The notes: a model not told the origin generated them from the letters alone. Numbered from the stretch's first letter, positions 1-9,203 are shown. The stretch is 64,000 bases of DNA from Sphingobium sp. EM0848 (GCF_013375555.1 NZ_JABXWB010000005.1:699501-763500), one strand, 5' to 3'. Translations and numbers: made by a program.

Positions 1-897
1 GTCAATGGCATCGCGCAGAAGCCGATGAACGGCACCAGCCTGCTCTATAGCTTCGACGATGCCAAGGCGGCCGAACGGCACAGCACGCAATATTTTGAGG
101 TGATGGGCAATCGGTCGATCTACCATGATGGCTGGATGGCGTCGGCCTTTCACGGTCGCCTGCCCTGGCAGGTCATCACCAGGACGGATCGACCGATGGA
201 GGAGGATAAGTGGGAATTGTACGATCTGCGGTCCGACTATTCGCAGGCGACCGATGTTGCCGCCAAATATCCGGCCCGGCTGGAAGAAATGAAGGCGCTC
301 TTCATGAAGGAGGCTGCCGCCAATCAGGTGCTGCCGCTCTCCGGCCTGAAATTGGACGACCAGAGGCTGCCAGACCCGTCGGGGGGTGCCAAAAGCGCCA
401 CCTATTATGAAGGAACGGTGGGCGTTGCCGAAAGGGCGCTGCCCAGGATGATGAACCGATCCTGGTCACTGTCGTCCGACGTCGCTGTCGGCAATGCTTC
501 CCAGGGCGTCATCGCGGCTGTTGGCGGCTCGGCGGCGGGCTGGTCGCTCTATATCGACCCCCAGCGTCGTCCCGTCTTCACCTACCGCGCATTCGACATG
601 AAGACCGCCAATCTGGTCGGGCAACCGTTGACGCCGGGCGCGGCCAAGCTGCGGGTCGACTTCGATTATGACGGGCCGGGCTATGCCAAGGGCGGGACGC
701 TGAAGCTGATGGTCGACGGCAAGCAGGTTGCGACGGACACATTGCCTATGACCCCTGCAAGTTTCTTCACCATCGACGAAACCTTCAACGTTGGGGTCGA
801 CATGGGCTCGCCGGTAGCGGCCTATCCGAAGGAGGCGCCGGTCGGCTACCGTTATCAGGGCGGTCGTATCGGCAAGGTGACGATCGACCTGCGATAA
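1..897 (+). CDS. Arylsulfatase, C-terminal part (partial)
   Basis: The reading frame is open from the first base, so the start and the catalytic N-terminal half, including the formylglycine site, lie outside the window. The 298 visible residues match the tail of the alkaline-phosphatase-fold arylsulfatase family: a segment around residues 9-50 (NGTSLLYSF, then QYFEVMGNRSIYHDGWMA) and a WELYDLRSDYSQ block. Beta-rich sequence follows to the end, as in large bacterial sulfatases. The substrate cannot be told from this part. Such enzymes release sulfate from aryl or sugar sulfates, usually in the periplasm. A hairpin follows the stop codon. Confidence 0.8.
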   Translation, partial: VNGIAQKPMNGTSLLYSFDDAKAAERHSTQYFEVMGNRSIYHDGWMASAFHGRLPWQVITRTDRPMEEDKWELYDLRSDYSQATDVAAKYPARLEEMKALFMKEAAANQVLPLSGLKLDDQRLPDPSGGAKSATYYEGTVGVAERALPRMMNRSWSLSSDVAVGNASQGVIAAVGGSAAGWSLYIDPQRRPVFTYRAFDMKTANLVGQPLTPGAAKLRVDFDYDGPGYAKGGTLKLMVDGKQVATDTLPMTPASFFTIDETFNVGVDMGSPVAAYPKEAPVGYRYQGGRIGKVTIDLR

Positions 898-935
898 ACA
901 GAAGTTTAGCCCGGCCCGTACTTTCGGACCGGGAC

Positions 936-965
936 GCCGGGGGGGACGACAGGGTCCCGCCCGGC
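936..965. terminator. Hairpin between convergent genes, probable terminator
   Basis: Arms 936-947 and 954-965 pair over 12 bases with one mismatch around a 6-base loop, and a short T-rich run follows on the plus strand. It lies between the sulfatase stop and the end of the convergent monooxygenase gene, so it may work in both directions. Confidence 0.6.
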
Positions 966-984
966 TTTCTATTGCCTGCCTTGA

Positions 985-2475
985 TCAGGCCGCTTCAAGC
1001 GCGGCCGTCAGCGCATAATCCTCCATGACCGGAGCGGTCATCGCGTCGGCAAAGGCCTCATAGCTCCACGGCCAGCTGGCGGGGACGCCGGTGGCGTCGA
1101 GATACCAGCTGGAACAGCCCGAACCGAAGATCGTCGTGCGGGCCGCCTCGATCCGCCGTTCGTCATAGGCGACAAGCGCCTCGGCCTTCGCTTCCACGGA
1201 CTGCGCCTTGTTCTGCCGCAGGGGTTCGAGCAACTGTTCGATATAGTCCCACTGGCGTTCGGCGATGTCGATCAGGGAGAAATTGCCGACCGGGCTGGTC
1301 GGCCCGTTCAGCATGAAGAAATTGGGAAATTCCGGGATCGAGATCGCGTAATAGGCGGTCGGCCGCACCGACCAGGCGTCGTCCAGCGACGCCCCGTTCC
1401 GCCCGCGCACCGTCGTCGGGCGAATGAAGCGGTCGGCCTGGAAGCCGGTGGCGAGTACCAGCGTATCCAGCGGCTGCAACCGGCCGTCCTTCAACCGGAC
1501 GCCTTCGGGTTCGATCCGCGCAATGCCTTCCCGTTCGACGATGACATTGGGCTGCTGCACGGCGTCATAATAGGACCATGAGTAGATCAGGCGCTTGCAG
1601 GCGGCGCGATAGTCGGGGCGCAGCTTTTCCTTCAGTTCGGGGTCACGCACGCTGTTTTCCAGATTGTCGAGGCACAGCTGCTCGACCATCGCGATGTCCG
1701 GCCCGTCGACCTCCGTTATCGCCCGCGTGAAGCGGTGGATGTTGCTCCAATATTCCTCGTCATAGCGGATCGCGTCGATCAGCGCCGGATCGCGCCGAAA
1801 TGCCTCCCGTTCCTCTTCACTGTACCGGAAATAGGGAACAGGCATGATCCATTGTGGCGAGCGCTGGAAATGCACCAGGCTGTCGGCCCGGTCGTGCAGT
1901 GCGGTGATGATCTGAACGCCGGTCGAGCCATTGCCGATCACGCCGACGCGTACGCCGTCGACCGGAGCGTCATCCTCCCAGCGGGCGCTGTGGAAAATCC
2001 GGCCAGCGAAGCTGTCGATGCCCTCGATATCCGGCATCCGGGGATGGTGCAGCACGCCCGAAGCCGCGATGACGACATCGGCCTTCACATGCTCTCCGGT
2101 CGAAAGGCCCAATGTCCAGCAGGCTTCGCCATCGTCCCAGATACAGGATACGACTTCACAGCCGAACCGGATATGCGGCATGATGCCGTGCCTGGTCGCA
2201 GTGAGTTCGAAATAGCTCCGGATTTCCTCGCCCTTCGCATAATAGGCTTCCCATTCGGCATGGGGGGCGAAGCTGTAGGTGTAGGCATGGGCCGGCACGT
2301 CGCAGGTCAGCCCGGGATAGCGATTGTCCCGCCATGTGCCGCCCAGCCGGTCCGCCTTTTCATAGATGGTGAAATCGTCGCCCGCTTCGTTGAGCTTGAT
2401 ACCGGCCAGGATGCCGGCCATGCCCGCGCCGATCACGGCGTAGCGAAGGCGTTTGCGTTCATATGCGGTAGACAA
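985..2475 (-). CDS. Flavin monooxygenase, Baeyer-Villiger type
   Basis: A 496-residue FAD/NADPH enzyme predicted to insert oxygen next to a ketone. There are two dinucleotide-binding motifs: GAGMAG at residues 16-21 (FAD) and GNGSTG at 181-186 (NADPH). Between them FAGRIFHSARW at 156-166 fits the Baeyer-Villiger fingerprint FxGxxxHxxxW. The RYPGLTCDVPAH block and a late ATGFQ motif are also typical. The length fits the cyclohexanone/phenylacetone monooxygenase group. The ATG has an AGGAGAG ribosome site just upstream. The next gene upstream on the same strand encodes a LuxR-type regulator, which could control it. The substrate is unknown; a cyclic or steroid-like ketone is a guess. Confidence 0.88.
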   Translation of the reverse strand: MSTAYERKRLRYAVIGAGMAGILAGIKLNEAGDDFTIYEKADRLGGTWRDNRYPGLTCDVPAHAYTYSFAPHAEWEAYYAKGEEIRSYFELTATRHGIMPHIRFGCEVVSCIWDDGEACWTLGLSTGEHVKADVVIAASGVLHHPRMPDIEGIDSFAGRIFHSARWEDDAPVDGVRVGVIGNGSTGVQIITALHDRADSLVHFQRSPQWIMPVPYFRYSEEEREAFRRDPALIDAIRYDEEYWSNIHRFTRAITEVDGPDIAMVEQLCLDNLENSVRDPELKEKLRPDYRAACKRLIYSWSYYDAVQQPNVIVEREGIARIEPEGVRLKDGRLQPLDTLVLATGFQADRFIRPTTVRGRNGASLDDAWSVRPTAYYAISIPEFPNFFMLNGPTSPVGNFSLIDIAERQWDYIEQLLEPLRQNKAQSVEAKAEALVAYDERRIEAARTTIFGSGCSSWYLDATGVPASWPWSYEAFADAMTAPVMEDYALTAALEAA

Positions 2476-2562
2476 TGCACTCTCCTGATAGCTGATGAGG
2501 CAAGTCTACGACGCTCCGTGGGGCGCGCATCACCCAATTGGATTAGGGTCCGCGCGGTTCCC

Positions 2563-3663
2563 TTATGTGGAGAGAGAGGCCGCCGAACTCAGCAGCATGC
2601 GCACCAGTTCGCCCTGACGGTTGGTGCCGGTTTTCAGGAACACCGACTGGAGCTGACTGCGGGCCGTGTTCCGGCTGATGCCGATATGGTTCGCCGCCTC
2701 CTCGACGCTCGCGCCCCGCGCCATTTCGCTCGCCAGCAAGGCTTCGGCCGGGGTGAGTCCGAACAGGTGGGAAAGGGTGCTGGCCGGGATGATCGGCCGA
2801 TGCTCGGGATCGCGCAGGATCAGCAGGGCAGTGCGCTGCAACGGGTTTCTCAGCGGATGGAAGGCGGGGCCGGGGCGGATAATCACCGTCAGCGGCAGGA
2901 CGCTGCCCGGCCGTTGCAGCGCCAGCGGGGCGTAGACCCGCCAATCCGCTTCGGCCTGCTGCTCAGCCGCCATTTTGCGCAATTCGGTCAGCAGGCGGGC
3001 TGTGTCCTCGGGATTCGTCGCCTTCAGCTTGCCGCGCGACAGGCCCATGCCCGCGCCCTCCGCCAGAATGGCGTCGGCGATGGCATTGGTCATCAGCATG
3101 GTGCCGTCCGGCGTGGCGAGAATGACGCCGATGCCACTCGTTTCCAGCGCGGCCGTGGACATGAGCAGCCGCCTTTGCAGCCCGACCCCCTGGAAAAACA
3201 GCTTGAGTGCCCGCCTGAACGCGGGTGCCAGCTCTGCCAGCAGCCGGTGCGTCCGATCGTCGAAGGGACCGGTGGCCTGGTCCTTCCACAGGGTGAAATG
3301 GGCCATGCCATGTTCCCGGCAATCGAGCGAGAGGGTAAGCGTTCGCGCTACCCCTTCCGCGATCAGCGACGCGCCGCCCGGCAGGGAGACCTCGCCGCGT
3401 TGGTCGGGCCGATCATCCCCGCTCGCCTTGAAAAAGCCGGACCGATGGAGCGCCTTCACCGCTTCGCTGATATGGTCGATGTTCAGCATGACCACGGGAT
3501 CGGCGCTGTCGCCAAAGCCCCCCGCATCAAGGACGAGCGACGCGTAGGCGCAACCGAACGTCCTGTTCGATGCCACCAGAAATTCATGCCATGCGGGTGT
3601 GCCGGACAGGCTGTCATAGAGGATGTTGAGCAAATTCTCGCGATCGAGATCATGGTTCGGCAC
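2563..3663 (-). CDS. LuxR-type HTH transcriptional regulator with PAS-like region
   Basis: A 366-residue regulator. The C-terminal 65 residues form a LuxR/GerE helix-turn-helix (LTPAEALLASEMARG, then ISRNTARSQLQSVFLKTGTNRQ). The middle part, around GIGVILATPDGTMLMTN, looks like a PAS-type sensor. I place the start at a GTG at 3663, because a GGGGAGAGAGAG ribosome site sits just upstream and the frame further out runs into hpnL. The same architecture and very similar C-terminus recur in the regulator at 45169-46182. It lies between hpnL and the monooxygenase gene on the same strand; the monooxygenase is the more natural target. The effector is unknown. Confidence 0.75.
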   Translation of the reverse strand: MPNHDLDRENLLNILYDSLSGTPAWHEFLVASNRTFGCAYASLVLDAGGFGDSADPVVMLNIDHISEAVKALHRSGFFKASGDDRPDQRGEVSLPGGASLIAEGVARTLTLSLDCREHGMAHFTLWKDQATGPFDDRTHRLLAELAPAFRRALKLFFQGVGLQRRLLMSTAALETSGIGVILATPDGTMLMTNAIADAILAEGAGMGLSRGKLKATNPEDTARLLTELRKMAAEQQAEADWRVYAPLALQRPGSVLPLTVIIRPGPAFHPLRNPLQRTALLILRDPEHRPIIPASTLSHLFGLTPAEALLASEMARGASVEEAANHIGISRNTARSQLQSVFLKTGTNRQGELVRMLLSSAASLST

Positions 3664-3728
3664 TGCGTCTCTCTCTCCCCAAATCCGTCTTTTCCTGCCG
3701 ATACCGGCGTAGCAGCGATCGCTTTCCG

Positions 3729-4691
3729 CTACAGGGCCTGTTCGCCTTGACCTGCCATATGGCGCATTTCGTTGATCTGCCAAAGAAGCAGCGTCGGCAA
3801 CCCGATCGCCATGTCGCGGGCGCGCTTGGCGAGCGAAAGGGCAAGGGCGGTTTCCGGCGGCAGGCCGAAAAGCGGACCGGCGAAGGCATAGGCGACCTCC
3901 TGCACTCCCAGCGCGCCGGGAATGACGAAGGCGATGCTGCGCAGCGTGAAGATCAGGCTTTCCAGCGCCAATATGTCCCACACCGATGCGTGGGTGCCCA
4001 TCCATCTGAGCGCCAGCCAGGCGCCGATCCCGCTGGCCACCCAGGCCACCAGATTGGCGCCGAAGGCCAGTGCCACGCGGTCCTTCCGCGTATAGATGCG
4101 CGCCAGTTCCGACCGCATGCCCGCCATGGCGGTCGATCCGGGCAGGAAGCGGCCGGCCATGCGCGTGGCAAAGTCCAGCGCGGCCCGCTGCATGGTGAAG
4201 AACAGCAGGATGATCACGACCATGACCAGCGTGCCGCCCAGTATAGCCGGGCGCAGATGGACCGCCGCACCGTCACCGATCAGCAGAGAGCCCATCAGCG
4301 CGAGGCCGAACAGCGTGTAGACCAGCTGGCTCGCCATTTCGGTGGTCAGGTCGACGACCAGCGAGCCATGGACCCGGCTGGATGGCAGCGCCGCTGCTGT
4401 CAGTGTCCGGGTGCTGACGATGATGCCGCCCAGTTGCGAAAAGGGCAGCAGGTCCGACACCGCCTCGCGTACCATGCGCGCCCAGGCGAACAGGGGAAGG
4501 GACCGGCCCTGTTCGCCGGGGGCCGCCGCCAGCCAGGCCGCGCCCAGCAGGAAGAAGACGCCCAGCGACCAGAGGCAATAAGCCAAGAAACCCGTCAGCC
4601 CCATGCGCCCCGCCGTCGCCAGAACATCCTTGAGGCCGGTCGCGCCGATCGTCCAGACGGCGACCATCAGGCCCGCTACGGTCGCCAGCAA
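3729..4691 (-). CDS. hpnL: HpnL, hopanoid-locus membrane protein (UPF0104/flippase-like)
   Basis: A polytopic membrane protein of about 320 residues related to the lysylphosphatidylglycerol-synthase transmembrane (UPF0104) family, with many hydrophobic segments and an ending near NEMRHMAGQGEQAL. In hopanoid clusters this family is called HpnL and may move lipid intermediates; its activity is not established. The start is uncertain. The first usual codon in frame is TTG at 4691, but the codons just upstream encode a plausible amphipathic lead (KHWARIGI) and reach back to a CTG beside the stop of the upstream ferritin-like gene. That close spacing implies co-transcription. Confidence 0.8.
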   Translation of the reverse strand: MLATVAGLMVAVWTIGATGLKDVLATAGRMGLTGFLAYCLWSLGVFFLLGAAWLAAAPGEQGRSLPLFAWARMVREAVSDLLPFSQLGGIIVSTRTLTAAALPSSRVHGSLVVDLTTEMASQLVYTLFGLALMGSLLIGDGAAVHLRPAILGGTLVMVVIILLFFTMQRAALDFATRMAGRFLPGSTAMAGMRSELARIYTRKDRVALAFGANLVAWVASGIGAWLALRWMGTHASVWDILALESLIFTLRSIAFVIPGALGVQEVAYAFAGPLFGLPPETALALSLAKRARDMAIGLPTLLLWQINEMRHMAGQGEQAL

Positions 4692-4714
4692 TATTCCGAT
4701 CCGGGCCCAGTGTT

Positions 4715-5623
4715 TCAGCTCATCTCTCCCGCCTTTGGCCCCTTCATGAAGCGCAGGACGAAACGGATCATGCCCGGCACGAAGCGGGGCCGGATAAGGC
4801 GTGTGTCATAGGGCGCCAGCCGCCGGTCATTTTCCGCCAGACAGATGCGCGCCAGTTCGGGAAAGCTGATCTCCACGCCCAGTTCCTTCGACCCGTTGAG
4901 CGTGAAATTATTCTCCTGCGCGCGGCTGTTGTCCTTGCCCATGCCCTTGGCCATGTCGATCCGTTCCCAGATCAGGTAGAGCCAGACGGCAATGACCTTG
5001 AGCTCGAACCAGGGCCGCCGCCAGATCGGCATGTTGCGCCGCCACCAGGCGACCCAGTTGACGAAGAAGAGGATATGCCGCCCTTCTTCCCGCATCACGG
5101 GTTCGAATGTATCCACCAGTTCCGGCGGGAAGAAGCCTGAATCCTTCGCCACCCTGAACAGGCCGAAGCCGAAGAAGCTGTCGATGCATTCCGAATAGCC
5201 GGTCCGCATGAAGGCATATTCGGGGTCGGTGGGCCGCTTATAGTCCGGCTCCGGCGCCAGTACGATGCCATAGGCCCGCACCATGTCGGACAGGACCAGC
5301 TTGTGGCGCGATTCCTCGAACCCGTTCATCTCCACCGCCGCCTTGAGCAGCGGATCACGCACGCCCTCCGCATAGGTTTTGACGTTCATGCCTGCGCGCC
5401 CCTCGGTCGCGACGGCGATGTCCCAGATCGGCAGGGAGACGATCTTGTCGCGGGTCGCCTCGTCCAGTCTCGGCCAGTCGATCAGAGCCGGGCGATAGGG
5501 ATCATGGGTGTCGAGCAGTGTCCGGCTCATCAGCAGAAGATGATCGGGACTGCCGTGCTTCACCTGGCCGATGGGGAGGGGGACCGTCTCGTCATAATCG
5601 CCCCAGGAGCGGGCCAGTGTCAT
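4715..5623 (-). CDS. Ferritin-like di-iron protein of the hopanoid locus
   Basis: A 302-residue protein without a signal peptide. Two ExxH motifs, E104-x2-H107 (in EESRH) and E180-x2-H183 (in REEGRH), plus acidic residues near E74 and E145, give the E/ExxH/E/ExxH ligand pattern of ferritin-like di-iron carboxylate enzymes. The family includes oxidases, hydroxylases, N-oxygenases and desaturases. The segment at about 196-215 (WFELKVIAVWLYLIWERI) is hydrophobic and could rest on the membrane. Its ATG overlaps the hpnK stop by four bases and hpnL follows closely, so it is part of the hpnI-J-K-x-L operon. No hpn letter is known to me for it. I infer a redox role on a hopanoid or its head group. 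Confidence 0.75.
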   Translation of the reverse strand: MTLARSWGDYDETVPLPIGQVKHGSPDHLLLMSRTLLDTHDPYRPALIDWPRLDEATRDKIVSLPIWDIAVATEGRAGMNVKTYAEGVRDPLLKAAVEMNGFEESRHKLVLSDMVRAYGIVLAPEPDYKRPTDPEYAFMRTGYSECIDSFFGFGLFRVAKDSGFFPPELVDTFEPVMREEGRHILFFVNWVAWWRRNMPIWRRPWFELKVIAVWLYLIWERIDMAKGMGKDNSRAQENNFTLNGSKELGVEISFPELARICLAENDRRLAPYDTRLIRPRFVPGMIRFVLRFMKGPKAGEMS

Positions 5624-6465
5624 GCGCGCTCTCCTTCGATGAAATCCGTAAAGCGTCCGAGGATGATGCCATTGCGCGCTACGGCCTGTTTGGCAAGAGG
5701 GGCGGTCAGTGCGGCGAGTTCCTCCGCATAGCGATAGCCGGGAGCCGATCCGGCATAGGGACCGGTCGCGGGATGGACGTAGATTTCAGTGAGGCCGTCG
5801 GGCAGATGCTCTAGCAGGCCATGGAGGCGCGATGCGGTCATCGCCCCCGACCATGCGAGGCCGAAGACCTGATCCGGCGTGGTAAGGGCAGCGTCCCGCA
5901 TCCGCCGTTGGACCCGCCTTGCCCAGATGTCCTCCATCGCGGAGGAGGCGCGCGTGCCGTCCACCGCGCGCAGGACCAGAGCCGGTTCGACCGGCGCCCG
6001 GACCGCCCGCATGGTATGGGCCTTGCCTACTGTCATGAGGGTGGTGGCGATGGTCGGGTGCAGGTGGAAATGCTTGTGCGCGTTCACATGATCGAGCGGC
6101 AGGCCGGCGGCGGCAAAGGCGCTGAACTGCGCCTCCATCTCCGCCATGAGTTGGCGGCGTGCGGCTGGAGAGGCGAAGATCCGCAGGGCCGTGCGCACCA
6201 TGTCGGTACGAAAATCGCCGCGCGCATCGACCAAAGCGGGGATGCGGTCCGGCGGTAACACGGGCCGTCCATCGACCAGCACGACATGCAAGCCGATGCC
6301 GAGCGATGGCAGCCGCCTTGCCCGTTCGATCGCATCGTCCATGGCGGCCCCGCCGACCATCAGGCTGGCGGCGGTCAATATGCCGTCCCGATGTGCCCGT
6401 TCGACGGCTTCGTTGACTTCCAGCGACGCGCCGAAATCGTCGGCGGTAACGACCAGCCGTTTCAC
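5620..6465 (-). CDS. hpnK: HpnK, YdjC/ChbG-family deacetylase for hopanoid head group
   Basis: A 281-residue member of the YdjC/ChbG carbohydrate deacetylase family. The metal-site motif TADDFG sits near the N-terminus and NAHKHFHLHP gives the histidine cluster. In hopanoid producers HpnK is proposed to remove the N-acetyl group from the glucosamine attached to bacteriohopanetetrol by HpnI, before HpnJ acts. I place the start at GTG 6465, which yields the family-like VKRLVVTADDFG; the frame upstream overlaps hpnJ. The hpnJ stop lies eight bases upstream, and the next gene starts inside the hpnK stop, so translation is probably coupled. Confidence 0.88.
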   Translation of the reverse strand: MKRLVVTADDFGASLEVNEAVERAHRDGILTAASLMVGGAAMDDAIERARRLPSLGIGLHVVLVDGRPVLPPDRIPALVDARGDFRTDMVRTALRIFASPAARRQLMAEMEAQFSAFAAAGLPLDHVNAHKHFHLHPTIATTLMTVGKAHTMRAVRAPVEPALVLRAVDGTRASSAMEDIWARRVQRRMRDAALTTPDQVFGLAWSGAMTASRLHGLLEHLPDGLTEIYVHPATGPYAGSAPGYRYAEELAALTAPLAKQAVARNGIILGRFTDFIEGERA

Positions 6466-6473
6466 GGGAACCG

Positions 6474-7919
6474 TCAGGCGGCTTCCTTGCGCTTGCGCAG
6501 AAATTCGAAAAATTCCAGGCCCTCGCGCAGGCGGCGCTTCATCATGTCCCAATCGCGGATCATTTCCCACAGGATCGATCCGATCTTGGACGGACGGAAA
6601 TAGAAGCGCCTGTAGAATTCCTCCACCTTGTCGAAGATCAGCGGCGCGGGCAGATGTTCGTAGCTTAATTGTGCGATCTGGTTGCCGCCATCGGTCAGCA
6701 GGTGATCGGTGCCGTCGAACCAGCCATTGTCCATCGCCTGCTTGTAGAGGAACGTGCCCGGATAGGGCGCGGCCAGCGAAACCTGGATCGTGTGCGGATC
6801 GATCTCCTTGGCGTAGTTGATCGTTTCCTCGATCGTCTCCTCGGTTTCGCCGGGAAGGCCGAGAATGAAGGTGCCGTGGATCACGATGCCCAGTTCGTGG
6901 CAGTCCTTCGTGAACTGCCGTGCAACGTCGACGCGCAGGCCCTTCTTGATGTTGTGCAATATCTTCTGGTTGCCGCTTTCATAGCCGACGAGCAGCAGGC
7001 GCAGGCCATTGGCCTTCAGCACTTCCAGCGTCTTGCGGGGGACGTTGGCCTTGGCATTGCAGCTCCAGCTCATCGGGAAACCCGGTTTGCCAAAGCCCAG
7101 CTTGCCCAGTGCGATCGCCAGTTCCTCCACACGCGGGCCATTGTCGGTCAGCGTGTCGTCGTCGAAGAATATCTCCTTGGTCTGGGGGATGTTCTCCATG
7201 ACATATTTCACTTCCTCGATCACATGCGGGATCGAGCGGGTGCGGTAGTTGTGGCCGCCCACGGTCTGCGGCCACAGGCAGAAGGTGCAGCGGCTCTTGC
7301 ACCCGCGGCCGGTATAGAAGCTGACATAAGGGTGCCTGAGATAGCCGCCGAAATATTTTTCGATCGTCAGGTCGCGCTTGTAGACCGGAGAGACGAACGG
7401 GAGCGAATCCATGTCCTCCACGATCTTGCGGTCCCTGTTGTGGATGATCGCGCCGTCGGAATCGCGCCACGAAATCCCCTCCACCTCGCGCAGCGGCATG
7501 CCGTTGGCGACATCCACGATGGTGAAGTCGAATTCGTTGCGGCAGACGAAATCGATCGCCGGGCTGGCGTTCAGCGCCTTTTCGCTCTCGACCGCCACCT
7601 TCGCGCCGATCATGCCGACCAGCGCCCTGGGGTTGCGCGCCTTGACCAGTTCGGCGGTGCGCACATCCTGATTGAAGCTGGGGGTGGAGGTGTGCAGGAT
7701 CACCAGATCCCTGCCGTCCACCTCATGCGCGATATCGTCCCATGACAGGTCGTGCGCGGGGGCGTCGATCAGCTTCGACCCCTCCACCATCGCGGCGGGT
7801 TGGGCCAGCCATGTGGGGTACCAGAAGGACTTCACCTCGCGCTTCATCTGATAACGGGCGCCGGCGCCGCCGTCGTACCCGTCGAAGGAGGGCCCCTGAA
7901 GAAATAACGTAGACATCAT
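6474..7919 (-). CDS. hpnJ: HpnJ, B12-binding radical SAM protein
   Basis: A 481-residue radical SAM enzyme with an N-terminal cobalamin-binding-like domain (about 1-150) and the cluster motif CxxxCxxC at C207, C211 and C214 (GCKSRCTFC). HpnJ is proposed to contract the sugar ring of glucosaminyl-bacteriohopanetetrol to give the cyclitol ether. Such activity is expected to require an iron-sulfur cluster and SAM, and the fold suggests B12. The ATG at 7919 overlaps the hpnI stop (ATGA). A second ATG follows at once, and either may be used. It lies between hpnI and hpnK in the order in which the enzymes form one pathway branch. Confidence 0.92.
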   Translation of the reverse strand: MMSTLFLQGPSFDGYDGGAGARYQMKREVKSFWYPTWLAQPAAMVEGSKLIDAPAHDLSWDDIAHEVDGRDLVILHTSTPSFNQDVRTAELVKARNPRALVGMIGAKVAVESEKALNASPAIDFVCRNEFDFTIVDVANGMPLREVEGISWRDSDGAIIHNRDRKIVEDMDSLPFVSPVYKRDLTIEKYFGGYLRHPYVSFYTGRGCKSRCTFCLWPQTVGGHNYRTRSIPHVIEEVKYVMENIPQTKEIFFDDDTLTDNGPRVEELAIALGKLGFGKPGFPMSWSCNAKANVPRKTLEVLKANGLRLLLVGYESGNQKILHNIKKGLRVDVARQFTKDCHELGIVIHGTFILGLPGETEETIEETINYAKEIDPHTIQVSLAAPYPGTFLYKQAMDNGWFDGTDHLLTDGGNQIAQLSYEHLPAPLIFDKVEEFYRRFYFRPSKIGSILWEMIRDWDMMKRRLREGLEFFEFLRKRKEAA

Positions 7920-9073
7920 GTTCTGGCAGTCTCCGTAGAAGACGTGACGCGCCCGTCGCCTACCATATTAAGCGCCGTTCCGCGCCAATCAACCGATCGG
8001 ACGAAGAAGCTGGCGATGAAAATCGCGAAACTCAACATATCACGGAGCGGCAAGGTCCAGAATGACGCCGAGATGACCCTGGCATGACGGTCGACTGCCC
8101 GTTTCGTGTAAAATCGAACGATCAGCGTCGCGGCCAGCGCCGCCAGGGCGGGACTCGGATGAAGGGGCAGCGCCGCCAGCGCCAGCGGCAGCGGGAAGGC
8201 GATGAACGACCCGGCATAGCCCGCCGGGGCGAGGCCACGCACCGTCGCTGCCCAGCGCAGTTCATGCCGCCACAGGTCACGCAGCCGGGCATCGGTGAAG
8301 GCATGGGTCAGCAGCATGGGCGGCACCGCGATGGAAAGGCCGAGCCGCTCCACTGCCTGTCCCATTGCATGGTCGTCCGCCAATATGTCCGCGAAACGGG
8401 CAAAGCCGCCCATGGCGTCCAGCGTTTCGCGCCGCAGGGCGATGGTCGATCCCATGCAGGGCGACGCCATGCCATGGACTTTTGCAAAGATGAGGCTGGG
8501 CAGGAACTGATAGCTGCTTCCCGCAGCGGCCAGGCGGGAGCAGAAGCCATTGTCGCCCCGCCCGCCATAAAGGCAGGTGACGGCGCCCGTCCCCGGCCGG
8601 CGCAGCGCGGCGAGCAGCCGGGACAGATAGTCACGGCCGACCGCCATGTCGCTGTCGCTGAGGATCAGCACATCATGGGCCGCATGGCGCATCATGTTGA
8701 TGAGATTCGATATTTTTCCGTTCGACCCATGGCGGGTCTCATCCACGATCAGGTCGATGCGGGCGCCCGGATAGCGGGTCTGGAGCATCCGCACGGTTTC
8801 GATAGCGGGATCGTCGGGCCGCTGCACGCCGCAGAGCAACTGGATCGCGCCCGCATGATCCTGTTCGATGAAGCTCGCGAGATTGTCGGTGAGGCGTGGT
8901 TCCCATCCGTGCAGGGGTTTGAGGATGGTGACGGCCTCGTTTCCCGGTGGCGGCTGTTCCTTTGTTCCCAGAAATCGGTTCAGCGTGAAGGTCGCGACCG
9001 CCATGTACAGCATGCCGATCCCCGCCAGCAGCAGCAGCGCCCATCCGATCGCGGACAGCATGATGGTCAGCAT
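7916..9073 (-). CDS. hpnI: HpnI, hopanoid glycosyltransferase
   Basis: A 385-residue family 2 glycosyltransferase. An N-terminal membrane segment (ALLLLAGIGMLYMAVATF) is followed by the nucleotide-sugar domain with LKPLHGWEP and a DSD metal motif in LILSDSDMAVG, and the C-terminus has further hydrophobic segments. HpnI is thought to transfer N-acetylglucosamine to bacteriohopanetetrol. I chose the ATG at 9073, which has a GGAAGGAA ribosome site; the open frame upstream to 9418 runs antisense through hpnA and is unlikely. It is the first gene of the leftward hopanoid operon and faces hpnA across a gap of about 130 bases that must hold both promoters. Confidence 0.9.
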   Translation of the reverse strand: MLTIMLSAIGWALLLLAGIGMLYMAVATFTLNRFLGTKEQPPPGNEAVTILKPLHGWEPRLTDNLASFIEQDHAGAIQLLCGVQRPDDPAIETVRMLQTRYPGARIDLIVDETRHGSNGKISNLINMMRHAAHDVLILSDSDMAVGRDYLSRLLAALRRPGTGAVTCLYGGRGDNGFCSRLAAAGSSYQFLPSLIFAKVHGMASPCMGSTIALRRETLDAMGGFARFADILADDHAMGQAVERLGLSIAVPPMLLTHAFTDARLRDLWRHELRWAATVRGLAPAGYAGSFIAFPLPLALAALPLHPSPALAALAATLIVRFYTKRAVDRHARVISASFWTLPLRDMLSFAIFIASFFVRSVDWRGTALNMVGDGRVTSSTETART

Positions 9074-9134
9074 GGCCTTCCTTCCAGAACCGGGCAGGAC
9101 ACGGTAAAAACATTCGGGAACATGCGGGAGATAC

Positions 9135-9162
9135 TTGCCAGTTCCGTCTGCGGGAATAGGAA
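9135..9162 (+). promoter_or_regulatory. Possible promoter for hpnA operon
   Basis: TTGCCA at 9135-9140 and TAGGAA at 9157-9162 are 16 bases apart in the hpnI-hpnA divergent gap. If used, transcription would begin near 9169, which favours the downstream ATG at 9204 over the GTG at 9174 for hpnA. This rests on motif likeness only. Confidence 0.25.
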
Positions 9163-9203
9163 TAGCATGAACTGTGGGCAAGCGTGCGGATGTTCGGTCG
9201 GAA

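Noticed and set aside
1735..3750. Open frame of 671 codons on the plus strand across the monooxygenase and LuxR genes
   Set aside because: Antisense shadow of two genes with clear motifs and ribosome sites.
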